Source: Flavobacteriales bacterium UBA958 (GTDB lineage: Bacteria; Bacteroidota; Bacteroidia; Flavobacteriales_D; Crocinitomicaceae). Taken from it: 64,000 nucleotides of DNA. The notes under the pieces were generated by a model. That model was not told the origin of the DNA. It ran no database searches and saw only the letters and a program-made list of their open reading frames with translations. How positions within the stretch are numbered: position 1 is the first letter of the stretch; the number at the start of each line of letters is the position of its first letter. Both the position numbers and the translations under genes were made by a program. This document shows positions 7,963 to 17,248 of the stretch, piece after piece. The stretch lies in assembly GCA_002293045.1 (NCBI GenBank), contig DBCM01000070.1:13954-77953 (forward strand), read 5' to 3'.

Positions 7963-9117
7963 TTACCAAAGTGGTCCTCCAGCATTCACTCGATCTTTCA
8001 ATAGGGCGTTTGGTCGATACCGGTCTTCGCCGTATCGTTCATACAAGGAATTCAATTGCGCCAAGATTTCGGAAGGACCAATTTCTTCGGACCAAGCCAG
8101 CAATCCCTTCGGATAGTTTACCCCTTTCATCATGGCTAAATCCACATCGCTTGGGGAGGCCACCTGCATGAGCACCGCATCGTACGCTTCGTTGATTAAC
8201 ATCGCAAAAACGCGCTTAAAAATCACCTGATGCAAGGCTTCGTCGGGTGTTGGATTGCTCCGATCCATCGAATAATCATAAAACCCACGTCCCGTTTTAC
8301 GGCCATAAAGGCCTGCTTCTTTTAATCGTTTTTGAGTAAAGGAAGGTTTAAACCGAGGATCATAGTAAAACGCTTCGAACACCGTTTCCGTGACCGTATA
8401 ATTCACATCATTTCCAATGTAATCCATCAATTCAAAGGGTCCCATTTTAAAGCCCCCAATGGAAGTCATTGCATAATCAATGGTTACAAAATCTGCCAAT
8501 CCCTCTTCATAGATTCGTAACGCTTCTCCATAAAATGGTCTTGCTACACGATTTACAATAAATCCAGGGGTGTCTTTGCAAAGGGCCACGGTTTTACCCA
8601 TGGCTAGAATGATCTCTTGCGCCTGCGCAACCACTGCTTCGTGAGTTAAAACACTTGGAATAATTTCCACCAATGGCATCAAGGTCGCCGGATTAAAAAA
8701 GTGGATTCCTAGAAAACGTTCCGGTTGTTTTAAGGCACTCGAAATCGATGCAATAGAAAGCGAGGAAGTATTCGATGCAAGGATACACGCTGGAGAAACT
8801 AACCCCTCCAAGGCCTTGAATACCTCATGCTTAACCGTTAAATTTTCTACGATGGCTTCGATGACTAAGTCTGCGTGTTGTGCGGCATCCAAGTGATTCA
8901 CAAACTGTATGCGACCCAATATGGCCTCATATGAGGTGGCGTCAATTTTCCCTTTTTCCAATAAGGTTGTTAGCGATTTGTTTATCCCTGCTTGTGCCTT
9001 ACTTAATTGATCGGATGAAAGGTCGTACAACCACGTTTCAAACCCTTTTTGTGCGGCTAATTGGGCAATTCCTGCGCCCATGGTGCCTGCACCAACAACA
9101 AATATTCGTTTAGTCAT
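7963..9117 (-). CDS. 3-hydroxyacyl-CoA dehydrogenase, PaaH-like
   Basis: This NAD-dependent enzyme most likely oxidises 3-hydroxyadipyl-CoA to 3-oxoadipyl-CoA in phenylacetate breakdown. The Rossmann glycine motif GAGTMGAGIA sits at residues 9-18. The family signature ending in GIHFFNPATLMPLVEI, with the catalytic histidine, lies near residue 140, and the C-terminal helical domain follows. At 384 residues it is shorter than Escherichia coli PaaH (about 475). Its start overlaps the paaG stop by one base (TAATG), which ties it to that pathway. A role in general beta-oxidation or butyryl-CoA metabolism cannot be excluded, since the family is broad. Confidence 0.85.
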   Translation of the reverse strand: MTKRIFVVGAGTMGAGIAQLAAQKGFETWLYDLSSDQLSKAQAGINKSLTTLLEKGKIDATSYEAILGRIQFVNHLDAAQHADLVIEAIVENLTVKHEVFKALEGLVSPACILASNTSSLSIASISSALKQPERFLGIHFFNPATLMPLVEIIPSVLTHEAVVAQAQEIILAMGKTVALCKDTPGFIVNRVARPFYGEALRIYEEGLADFVTIDYAMTSIGGFKMGPFELMDYIGNDVNYTVTETVFEAFYYDPRFKPSFTQKRLKEAGLYGRKTGRGFYDYSMDRSNPTPDEALHQVIFKRVFAMLINEAYDAVLMQVASPSDVDLAMMKGVNYPKGLLAWSEEIGPSEILAQLNSLYERYGEDRYRPNALLKDRVNAGGPLW

Positions 9118-9890
9118 TACTTTCCTGTAAAATTTGGTTTTCGTTTCTCTAAAAAGGCTTGCACCCCTTCGTTAAAATCTGCGGTATTCCCTGCTTCCAC
9201 TTGTAAATTCAATTCGGTATCTAATTGTTCATCCAAGGATTGAAACCAACTCAGTTGTACTGCTTTTTTGGTCAAGGCAAGGGCTTTGGTTGGCATGCTT
9301 GCGATCTGTGTTACGAAGTCGGTGGTGAAGGTCTCGTAGGAATCTGCAGGAACTGCCTTAAAAATCATATTCATTTGTTCGGCTTCTTTGGCACTCACCT
9401 TATCGCCCGTCATCATCAAGGCTAAGGCTTTTTGCGATCCGATCAAGCGAGGAAGAAAATAAGTGCCTCCGGAATCTGGAATTAATCCGATTTTCGAGAA
9501 GGCTTGAATGAAACTCGCGTGTTCATGGGCAATCACCACATCACAGGCCAGGGCGATATTCGCTCCTGCACCCGCTGCAACCCCATTCACTAGGGCGATC
9601 ACTGGTTTTTCTAACGCTACAATCTGACGGATAATTGGGTTGTAATGTTCGGAAAGGATGGTTTCTAATCCAGGTCCATTAGGATCAACTGCTTCGCCGA
9701 GGTCTTGCCCAGCGCTGAACGCCTTTCCATTCCCTGATATAACCACAGCTCGAACTTGCTCTGTACTCGCTGCTTCGGCTAAACACGATTGCATTTGAAG
9801 CGCCATGCTTCGGTTAAAGGCGTTGTACACTTCCGGTCGATTGAGTTTAATCCACGCAATGCCTTGGTTAATTTCAAATAGTATTTCCAT
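9117..9890 (-). CDS. paaG: 1,2-epoxyphenylacetyl-CoA isomerase / enoyl-CoA hydratase family
   Basis: PaaG converts the ring-epoxide of phenylacetyl-CoA to an oxepin-CoA. The 257-residue protein is a typical crotonase: FSAGQDLGE near residue 60 and NGVAAGAGANIALACD near 105-120 build the oxyanion hole, and GLIPDSGGT near 135-143 carries the catalytic aspartate. The order GQDL...VDP-GP and the ending FTGK also resemble Escherichia coli PaaG, which separates it from ordinary hydratases. It overlaps the upstream WYL regulator by 17 bp and the downstream dehydrogenase by 1 bp. The epoxidase genes it depends on are 18 kb away at 28-31 kb. Confidence 0.88.
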   Translation of the reverse strand: MEILFEINQGIAWIKLNRPEVYNAFNRSMALQMQSCLAEAASTEQVRAVVISGNGKAFSAGQDLGEAVDPNGPGLETILSEHYNPIIRQIVALEKPVIALVNGVAAGAGANIALACDVVIAHEHASFIQAFSKIGLIPDSGGTYFLPRLIGSQKALALMMTGDKVSAKEAEQMNMIFKAVPADSYETFTTDFVTQIASMPTKALALTKKAVQLSWFQSLDEQLDTELNLQVEAGNTADFNEGVQAFLEKRKPNFTGK

Positions 9891-10884
9891 TTTTATCTAT
9901 TAAAGTCTGTTTACTAATACGTTCGTTCCAAGTTTGAATCAAGTGGGGTGGGGTTAAAATACGAATCTCCCCTATAAAACCAAATAGGGCTCTAATTAGT
10001 TCCTCGTTGATTTGTACGGTTAAGGCAAAGCGATTCGAACCAATTTTCTCTTGAGAAAAATGCAAGGGCTGAGATTCAATATACTTGGCAGCGATTTCAT
10101 TCGCCTCCAATTCAATCCGTTCTGCTGCTTTTTTTTCGGTAGTGATTCCAATGGTTTCCGCAAAAAAGGTACTCGGATTAAAGGCGTCCTTAAGCACGTG
10201 GTGGGTATCGCTCACCTCTACCCCCTCCATTCGTTCTAGCGCATAGGTTATCCAATCGGATTTCTCAAAATCAAAGGTTATCAAGTACCACCGGTTGCGG
10301 TATTCTTTAAGATACACGGGTACAACCTTTCTAGGTTTTGCGATGCCGGATTTAAACGAGGCATAACTAAAGGTGCAAATCTTTTTTTCTTGAATGGCAG
10401 ATAAGAGCAAGGGAAGCCATTGATTGCCTGCTGAGGCATAGGCTGTTTCAAACCCAATAAATGCATTGGGTTCTTGTCCGTCGGTACCTGCAACCGCTAC
10501 CCGCGTAGCAATCTTATCAATTGCACTTCCAAATTCTTTGAAATAGGGTACTTCTTGAAATTGCTGTAAGGTTTGAACCGCAAACCGAATGGATTCCAGT
10601 TCGTCTTCAGAAAGGGGAATATCGTTAATGGTATACTCGGGGTCCTCATAAAAATAGCCTTCGTATTTTCGGCTATACTTGATGGGCGCATCGTGTTCCA
10701 TCCGCATGGCAAACAAATCCTTTTCAATGGTAGAATCACAGATATGTTCTCCATAGGTTGAACCAAATAAGGATTCTTCACAGGCCTCTCGTAAATCACC
10801 TTTACTCGGGTATGGCTTGTAGGGATTTCTTATCATTCGATCAATAATTCGAAAGCGGATGAGGGCGTTTTTAATGTGCGGCAT
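9874..10884 (-). CDS. WYL-domain transcriptional regulator
   Basis: The 336-residue protein has an N-terminal DNA-binding region (residues about 1-75, with STIEKDLFAMR typical of a recognition helix). A WYL domain follows in the middle, with RKVVPVYLKEYRNRWYLITFDF around 180-210, and then the usual WCX-like C-terminal part. WYL regulators bind a ligand, often a nucleotide or nucleic acid, and act as activators or repressors. The 17-bp overlap with paaG and the 3-bp gap to the gene before it place it inside the operon. That makes it a candidate regulator of the phenylacetate genes or of the whole six-gene run. The ligand is unknown. Confidence 0.85.
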   Translation of the reverse strand: MPHIKNALIRFRIIDRMIRNPYKPYPSKGDLREACEESLFGSTYGEHICDSTIEKDLFAMRMEHDAPIKYSRKYEGYFYEDPEYTINDIPLSEDELESIRFAVQTLQQFQEVPYFKEFGSAIDKIATRVAVAGTDGQEPNAFIGFETAYASAGNQWLPLLLSAIQEKKICTFSYASFKSGIAKPRKVVPVYLKEYRNRWYLITFDFEKSDWITYALERMEGVEVSDTHHVLKDAFNPSTFFAETIGITTEKKAAERIELEANEIAAKYIESQPLHFSQEKIGSNRFALTVQINEELIRALFGFIGEIRILTPPHLIQTWNERISKQTLIDKNGNTI

Positions 10885-10887
10885 GCC

Positions 10888-12288
10888 TTAGGCTTTGCTG
10901 TACCCGAAGAGTTCGAAAAATTTAATAGCTTGCGCTGCTTCATACGGCACATCCTCTTCCCAATTTTTTGCTCCAGCTTTAATTTTACTCAACACATCAT
11001 CCGACATGATGTGGAGGTTTTTGTCATTAAACTGTTTAATGGGGGTGATTTTATCATTCTGTACCATAAAATCCATCAAGCCTTTCAGGTGTGCTGGCAA
11101 CTCCATATTGTACATATCGAGTAATGCCCCTGATTCTACATCGATTGCAGGGTAAACGTAGAGTTTTACATTATGCCCAAACCCTCTTCCAAAGGCTTCC
11201 AATAGTCCACCTGGAAGATTATCATAATATCGTTCGTCGAAAATCGTGCTTAGATTATATACCCCTAGAATCACTCCCATGAATTGTCCTTTCGCAATGG
11301 CAGAAAGATATTCTACCATTTTATAATGTTTCAAGTAATTTGAAATCATCACCGTATAGCCAAGGGAACTTAACAATTCGGCTCGATCTAGGAAATCTTT
11401 ATCAGAAATTTTTCCGTCTGCTGTAAGGTCTTTCAAGGTGAGCTCAAAGATTACTTCTACGTTGGTGTGTTTTACCCGCGGGTCTTGCAGAAAACAAACT
11501 TTTCCGTTCTCAATCATGTCTACGTGAACGTGTGTAACTGGACGAAATCTGCCCCGCATCAGTAGGATATTCTTTTTATAAAGGGCAGTAGCAGGCTGAA
11601 GTACATTCTTTGCTAAATCAAACATGGTGGCGTCGGTGATTCCTTTACGCACCAAACTTAAGGCAATCATGCGGTTGTCTATATCTTCAAAATCTGGACC
11701 CGTGAACCGCAACATGTCGATTTCCATGCGCTCCCGAGGAAGCCGAGACACCAAAGAGTTTACAAATTCTTCGTGATCTTTCGATTGATAAAACGCGCCG
11801 TAAATTAGGTTAACCCCTAAAATCCCCAGCGCTTCTTGTTGTGCTTTATTGGAGATGTCATGCATTTTAACATGCAAAATAATCTCATTAAACGGACCAC
11901 CAATAGTAGCTTGAAAGCGAAGACCGACCCATCCTTGGCCTTGGTTAGTTTTATGGTAATTTAAGGATTCAACGGTATTACAAAACGCAAAGAACCGAGA
12001 CTCTTTATTTTTTTGTGGAAGTATTTTCATGAGCTGGTCGCACTCTGCGCCAAGCATGGTTAACAAGCGTTCTTCACACACATAGCGTTTGGCGGCCCCG
12101 TACATGGCATCTGAAACCTTCATGTCATACGCAGAATGGGTAAACGCAATCGTACCTGAACTTCCGCCAGCTTTAAAGAAATTCGCCGCAACTTCTTGAC
12201 CGGCACCAATCTCGGCAAAACACCCGTAAATATCTTTGGTTAAATTGACTTTGAGGGCTTTGTCCTCTGTGGTTATTTTATCCAACAT
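10888..12288 (-). CDS. Conserved protein of unknown function, 466 residues
   Basis: I cannot assign a function. The protein has no signal peptide or membrane helix and looks cytoplasmic. Its N-terminal block FAEIGAGQEVAANFF, then GGSSGTIAFTHSAYDMKVSDAMYG (residues about 25-66), looks like a strongly conserved family signature. No classical nucleotide-binding loop, HxGH or metal-binding motif was found. The ATG at 12288 is preferred over the TTG one codon earlier, because it overlaps the MbnH-like stop as TGATG, a sign of translational coupling. It ends 3 bp before the WYL regulator, so it belongs to the same minus-strand run as the copper-related and phenylacetate genes. Confidence 0.8.
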   Translation of the reverse strand: MLDKITTEDKALKVNLTKDIYGCFAEIGAGQEVAANFFKAGGSSGTIAFTHSAYDMKVSDAMYGAAKRYVCEERLLTMLGAECDQLMKILPQKNKESRFFAFCNTVESLNYHKTNQGQGWVGLRFQATIGGPFNEIILHVKMHDISNKAQQEALGILGVNLIYGAFYQSKDHEEFVNSLVSRLPRERMEIDMLRFTGPDFEDIDNRMIALSLVRKGITDATMFDLAKNVLQPATALYKKNILLMRGRFRPVTHVHVDMIENGKVCFLQDPRVKHTNVEVIFELTLKDLTADGKISDKDFLDRAELLSSLGYTVMISNYLKHYKMVEYLSAIAKGQFMGVILGVYNLSTIFDERYYDNLPGGLLEAFGRGFGHNVKLYVYPAIDVESGALLDMYNMELPAHLKGLMDFMVQNDKITPIKQFNDKNLHIMSDDVLSKIKAGAKNWEEDVPYEAAQAIKFFELFGYSKA

Positions 12289-13355
12289 CAATTAGGATCT
12301 CTAAATGCTGGGTTATTAATGAATGAATTATCCGTAAGTGTCATTAGGAATTTCTTTAACAAGTACTTTTCTTGTGCATCCAATTGTACACCTCCTTGAT
12401 TAGAAAACTCAATCAAAGGATCTATGGTTGGGGAAGTATGAATACCAGAGGAATAGTGTTCGATTACCTCATCCAAGGTACTAAAGCGTCCATCGTGCAT
12501 GTAAGGCGCAGAAAGTGCAATGTTTCGTAAAGTTGGCACCTTGAATTTGCCGTGGTCATTGGAGTTATTTGTTATTGCTCCACGCCCTAAATCCAAAAAT
12601 GAAAAGTCTAACCCATTGTTACTAAACTTCGCAACACGCATGAGCGGGCCGTTGTGACAATGAAAACAGTCTGCACCGTTAAGGCTTTTAAATAAGTCGT
12701 AGCCAGCCCATTCCTCTGCTTCAATACTAACGGCTTGTTCTGAGGCGCTAAGCGGTTTATTGTTTTCAATTTTGTACATGATATCAAACTTGCTGCTGCC
12801 AGAAATCATGGTTCGAATGAATTGGGCTATTGCTTTTGCGACATGCGTGGAATCAAAATTATCTACGCCGAAAGCCTTATAAAATTGATTGCGGTAGTAG
12901 GTATCCTTTTTGAGTTTTAAAATGGCATTTTTCCAAGACTGGTGCATTTCGATAGGGTTGGGAACAGGCTCAAGTATCTGCTCTTCAAGAGACGTTGCAC
13001 TACCGTCCCAAAAGAAAAAAGAATCCCAACCTAAATTAATCAAGGCCATCGCATTTCGCGTACCCTTGAAACCATCAATCCCCGTTGAGTATTTTGAGGA
13101 ATCAGAAAAGGATGTTTCTGGCGTGTGGCAGCTCCCGCAACTCATTTGATCATTGCCACTCAACCGTTTTTCGTAGAATAAAAACCTGCCGAGTTCCACA
13201 CCTTCAACAGTCATTGGGTTATCCGCAGGAATATTCATATCAGGGAAATGTGATGGAATATTCAATTGGTATGGAGTAGGTTTATACCCCACTTTGTCCT
13301 TACCGCAGGAGCTTACAACACTTAGTCCAAGTAAAATGAATAAGATCCGAATCAT
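12288..13355 (-). CDS. Di-haem cytochrome c peroxidase family protein, MbnH-like
   Basis: A 355-residue exported lipoprotein: the lipobox LSVVSSC places the lipidated cysteine at residue 17. Two haem-binding motifs are present, CGSCH near residue 73 and CFHCH near 230, along with the conserved APYMHDGRFSTLDEVIEHYSSG region of the CcpA/MauG superfamily. It overlaps by 4 bp (ATGA) the gene for an MbnP-like protein. In known MbnP/MbnH pairs the di-haem enzyme oxidises a tryptophan of MbnP to kynurenine to form a copper site, and that is the most likely role here. A plain hydrogen-peroxide-reducing peroxidase is the alternative. No methanobactin genes are seen nearby. Confidence 0.87.
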   Translation of the reverse strand: MIRILFILLGLSVVSSCGKDKVGYKPTPYQLNIPSHFPDMNIPADNPMTVEGVELGRFLFYEKRLSGNDQMSCGSCHTPETSFSDSSKYSTGIDGFKGTRNAMALINLGWDSFFFWDGSATSLEEQILEPVPNPIEMHQSWKNAILKLKKDTYYRNQFYKAFGVDNFDSTHVAKAIAQFIRTMISGSSKFDIMYKIENNKPLSASEQAVSIEAEEWAGYDLFKSLNGADCFHCHNGPLMRVAKFSNNGLDFSFLDLGRGAITNNSNDHGKFKVPTLRNIALSAPYMHDGRFSTLDEVIEHYSSGIHTSPTIDPLIEFSNQGGVQLDAQEKYLLKKFLMTLTDNSFINNPAFRDPN

Positions 13356-14101
13356 TGTGGTTGAAGCGCATTTTTAAAATTAATGGTGACTTTTTGTGTT
13401 AGCGGGCCTAAACCTGCACCTGAATGAGTAAACGATTCATTGGGAATATCTATCGGCTGTTGAGGATTGAAAAAGAAAGACTCCATATCAAGCTTTAAAA
13501 ACAAACTGTGTTCATTTGTTCCTGTTTTAGTCCATGATAAATTTGAAAAAGTCATTGCCTGTTGATACCAGTCCGTTCCAACATGATAACTGTAGCTAAG
13601 GTCGAAATTATCAACCCCATCGTTTAATGTATCGGCTTTTCCTTCAACGCTGATAAAAATATATCCAGTATTCCACCCCCAATGCATGGAGCCAGAATTT
13701 ATTATGTTTAAAGGACTATTGTTTGGAAAGGCGGATGGGTCATCGTGGTTTAAGGAGGTGTCTACCCCTAAAATGAATGAAAGGGATGGAAATTTTGAAT
13801 AGTCCCCCTCCTGTTCAATCATTACATTTCCTTTTTCCCTGTAATCAAAGTATCCTACCTCTGCGAATGTGTTATTTCCATTGGTCATTAGCGTAGTAAA
13901 AAACTTAATGTCTGAAATTTTTATTCGAATACCGTTTGGTCCCTGATAGATTGAGTCTAAATATAATGGATACTGGCCATAAGTTGGATTAACCAAGATC
14001 CTTGCTTGGCTAACGGGTTCATTGGGCTCAGGGATTGGGTCTGGTTTACAAGAAACAAGTATAGCTATAATTATGAACGGAAATAAAATGTTTTTAACCA
14101 T
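13352..14101 (-). CDS. MbnP-like periplasmic lipoprotein
   Basis: This 249-residue lipoprotein (lipobox IAILVSC, cysteine at residue 18) has features I associate with MbnP-family copper-binding proteins. IRISDIKFF-type strands lie near residue 60, and a conserved SMHWGWNTGYIFISVEGKAD block near 135-155 holds the tryptophans expected to be modified by the partner enzyme. The di-haem partner is directly downstream, with a 4-bp overlap. A TAATTTTG box 5 bp before the ATG makes this the first gene of the six-gene minus-strand run. Copper binding is inferred from the family; only the tryptophan-rich motif and the pairing are seen here. Confidence 0.8.
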   Translation of the reverse strand: MVKNILFPFIIIAILVSCKPDPIPEPNEPVSQARILVNPTYGQYPLYLDSIYQGPNGIRIKISDIKFFTTLMTNGNNTFAEVGYFDYREKGNVMIEQEGDYSKFPSLSFILGVDTSLNHDDPSAFPNNSPLNIINSGSMHWGWNTGYIFISVEGKADTLNDGVDNFDLSYSYHVGTDWYQQAMTFSNLSWTKTGTNEHSLFLKLDMESFFFNPQQPIDIPNESFTHSGAGLGPLTQKVTINFKNALQPQ

Positions 14102-14106
14102 AAGTA

Positions 14107-14114
14107 CAAAATTA
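14107..14114 (-). promoter_or_regulatory. -7 promoter box of the MbnP-like gene
   Basis: It reads TAATTTTG on the minus strand and ends 5 bp before the ATG at 14101. The transcript would start at or next to the start codon (leaderless or nearly so). No TTG at the correct -33 distance is visible. Confidence 0.5.
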
Positions 14115-14161
14115 CACTTTTTGACCTTAAATTTAACGTCCCGATAAATAAATTTAACCCT

Positions 14162-17100
14162 TTGAAAAAAACAAATAAAAAGTCTCGTCCGCTCCTAGTG
14201 CTCAACGCATCAGCGGGAAGTGGAAAAACCTATCGCCTCGTTTTGCAATACCTCACCTTGCTCTTTGAAGCACCTGGCAGTGGTAAATACCGGCATTTGG
14301 TCGCAATGACCTTTACCAACAAAGCCGCCTTTGAGATGAAGGAACGGATTTTACAGGCCCTACATGATATTTCCACGTATCAAGAGGGAGATGAGCGGAC
14401 CTTAACATTAATCAAAACCTTAAGTGAAATGTTAGGACAGCCCGTCACCGTGTTTCCAGACCGGGCCACAGCAATTCTTTCTGAAATTCTTCATGGATAT
14501 GAAGATTTTTTGATCTCAACGATTGATAAATTCAACCTTCGTTTGATCCGATCCTTCAACCGAGACCTTAATTTACCCCAAGAATTCGAAGTTATTTTAA
14601 ACGAAACAGAAATTCTTGAAAAGGTCATTGATTCCATCCTTGCCAAAGTTGGAACACCAGGAAACGAAGCATTAACCGGGTTAATTTCGAACTACACGAA
14701 AAAGAACTTAGAAGAGGAAACCCATTGGAATTTTCGCAATCAACTCATTGAATTTTGTGGAATTTTGTCCAAAGAGCGGTATATTGATTTAGTAGAATCT
14801 TTATTGGAGCAAGACTATCAAGAAGCGGACTTGCGAGAAGCAACAAGGCAGCAAGAAGTGCTTTTAAATGAGCTTATCCAGAAAGGCCTTCGAGTATCTA
14901 GCCTGTTTGAAGCATCGGGCTTAGCCGATGCACAATTACCGCAAAAAAGTAGAACATCAACTCCAATCCGTCGTCTTGGCACCTTGGTTCAATGGCCAGA
15001 GAAAGGCATTCTGACCGATACGGTGCTAAATTTATTGGATGAAGGAAAATATGAGGGAATTTTTTCAGCCGAGTTGATTCTTGCCCTAAACGAATTATTG
15101 GATTTTTATACCGACCAAACTGAAGCCTTTATAAAACTAAAATTCTACCGTGAAACCTTTTATAACCTCGCCTTACTTCAATACGTGGCTAAGGAAATGG
15201 ATGTCATTAGGGAAAATGAACATTTTATACGAATTTCTGAATTTAATCGATTAATCAGTGGATTAGTGCAGCATCAGTACGCTCCATACATCTACGAACG
15301 TCTCGGAAACAAGCTGCATCATTTCTTGTTGGATGAGTTTCAAGACACCTCTCGAATGCAGTGGTTAAATATGATTCCGCTGATTGAAGAATCCATTTCG
15401 AAAAATCAAAAGAACCTTATTGTTGGTGATGCAAAGCAATCCATATATCGATTCAATAATGGTCTTGCAGAGCAATTTGTAGCGCTACCACGTATTTATA
15501 ATCCGGAAAATAATCCGCGAGTTGCGCGACAATCTGCCTATTTTGAAGAAATGGGTAGCCTTGAAGTGTTGGAAGACAATCACCGTTCTGGAAAATCTAT
15601 TGTTGCGTTCAACAATCAACTTTTCGAAGCGAGTAAATCCCTGATTCCACTTGGATCTGAAGGTTTTTATAACTCGGTACACCAAAATGCGGTTAAACAA
15701 TTTGAAGGATACGTGGAGGTGAAAAGTATGGATGCTAAACACTCAAGCATCGAGGCCTTTGAAGAACTCCTTAGAATCATTGAGCAGTGCGTAGCCGATG
15801 GCTTTAAGCCCGGAGATATCTGTATATTAAGTGAGAAAAACGACCAAGGAAATCGGATTGCGCAATACTTAACAGAGCAGCGATACAAAGTGGTCTCTGC
15901 TGATTCTTTGCTGATTCATTCAGATGCTAGAATTCGCCTCGTGGTGTCGTATTTAAAGATCCGAAATAAAACTTCGAATCACAGAGAATTCATGAAGTTT
16001 GCCGACCTCTTTTTACGATTTACTATCCAAGACCCTGAATTGGCGTACTTAGCGCTGTTTGAGGTAGATGCTAGCGGGCGAAGATTCTTCAGTATTAATC
16101 GTTTCATCAATACCTACTTTCATGAAGAGTCGCTGTTTTTTGTGAACTACACGAATTTATACGACCTCATTCAAAAGTTTTATGACCTCATGGGATGGCA
16201 AGAAACCGCGGATGTTTATTTACATCACTTTGCAGACCTTTGTTTTAATTTTCAAATTGGTAGAAAGGTTGATTTAAACAGTTTCGTTGAATACTATGAA
16301 AAAAACCAGCACAAGTTGGCGATTCAGTTCCCTAAAACCAACGATGCGATTCAAATCATGACGATTCACAAATCGAAAGGACTACAATTCCCTGTGGTTA
16401 TTTTACCCAATGTGAATTTCTCAATCAGTGACACGATGTCTTATTATTTAATTCCAGGATCCGATCAAGTTTATTATAGAAAACTCAGCAAGAATAGTCC
16501 CCTTCAAGAGATACGAGATTTCTCTGAAAAGGAATCCAATCAGTTTTTTATGGACAAATTAAACTTGTTGTATGTTGCCATGACACGGCCGATTCATCGG
16601 TTGTATGTATTTAACCTGTATGAATCCAATAAAATGGGTAAACCCTTGCATGACCTTTTGACAAGCACCTACCCGGAGCATGTAACGGACGGGGTGTTGT
16701 CCCTTACTTTAGGTCAGGAAGAACTTGCCACTGGAGGCGGTGAAACAGATACGTTTTATCATCCGGAAGAATTTGGAGATCGATTATGGTATCCGGAGCT
16801 TGTAGTTCGCCAAGGGTTTGACAGCGACCAAACCTTACTTGGAAAAGCTTTCCACCGCATCATGGCCACGTGTTCAACCGTCGAAGAGGTCCCAGATTTT
16901 ATTCAACTCCTTGAAGATCAATCCGAAGTGTTAACAGAACACCGGGCAGTACTGTACGAAATGGCGGAGCGCATTTTTTCGGACAATACCTATCGTACAT
17001 GGATAGAAAACGCCATCACCATATACAGTGAACCTTGGATCATGACCCCTGAAGGAACCTTGGTTAGGCCAGACAAAATCATGGTCCAGGCCGATAAAAT

Positions 17101-17248
17101 CATGGTCATTGACTTTAAAACAGGGAAACATCAAGCCGCACACAAGCTTCAACTAAGCGAGTATATGAACACTTTAAGTCAAATGATGCCTCAGCCGGTA
17201 GAAGGGTATTTGTATTATTGTCAATCCGGGGAATGGATCGCCTCTTGA
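14162..17248 (+). CDS. UvrD/RecB-family helicase with C-terminal nuclease domain (AddA-like)
   Basis: The 1028-residue protein is a superfamily 1A DNA helicase-nuclease used in double-strand break repair. Walker A (ASAGSGKT) is at residues 17-24, Walker B (LLDEFQDTS) near 390, GDAKQSIYRFN near 425, and motif VI-like LLYVAMTRP near 803. The C-terminal part has the RecB-type nuclease pattern: GKAFHRIMA near 895 and the IDFKTGK motif near 982. The start is TTG, with ATG absent for a long way; the next residues give a normal N-terminus. It diverges from the MbnP-like gene and overlaps the next gene tail-to-tail by 28 bp. The usual AddB-like partner is not beside it. Confidence 0.88.
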   Translation: MKKTNKKSRPLLVLNASAGSGKTYRLVLQYLTLLFEAPGSGKYRHLVAMTFTNKAAFEMKERILQALHDISTYQEGDERTLTLIKTLSEMLGQPVTVFPDRATAILSEILHGYEDFLISTIDKFNLRLIRSFNRDLNLPQEFEVILNETEILEKVIDSILAKVGTPGNEALTGLISNYTKKNLEEETHWNFRNQLIEFCGILSKERYIDLVESLLEQDYQEADLREATRQQEVLLNELIQKGLRVSSLFEASGLADAQLPQKSRTSTPIRRLGTLVQWPEKGILTDTVLNLLDEGKYEGIFSAELILALNELLDFYTDQTEAFIKLKFYRETFYNLALLQYVAKEMDVIRENEHFIRISEFNRLISGLVQHQYAPYIYERLGNKLHHFLLDEFQDTSRMQWLNMIPLIEESISKNQKNLIVGDAKQSIYRFNNGLAEQFVALPRIYNPENNPRVARQSAYFEEMGSLEVLEDNHRSGKSIVAFNNQLFEASKSLIPLGSEGFYNSVHQNAVKQFEGYVEVKSMDAKHSSIEAFEELLRIIEQCVADGFKPGDICILSEKNDQGNRIAQYLTEQRYKVVSADSLLIHSDARIRLVVSYLKIRNKTSNHREFMKFADLFLRFTIQDPELAYLALFEVDASGRRFFSINRFINTYFHEESLFFVNYTNLYDLIQKFYDLMGWQETADVYLHHFADLCFNFQIGRKVDLNSFVEYYEKNQHKLAIQFPKTNDAIQIMTIHKSKGLQFPVVILPNVNFSISDTMSYYLIPGSDQVYYRKLSKNSPLQEIRDFSEKESNQFFMDKLNLLYVAMTRPIHRLYVFNLYESNKMGKPLHDLLTSTYPEHVTDGVLSLTLGQEELATGGGETDTFYHPEEFGDRLWYPELVVRQGFDSDQTLLGKAFHRIMATCSTVEEVPDFIQLLEDQSEVLTEHRAVLYEMAERIFSDNTYRTWIENAITIYSEPWIMTPEGTLVRPDKIMVQADKIMVIDFKTGKHQAAHKLQLSEYMNTLSQMMPQPVEGYLYYCQSGEWIAS

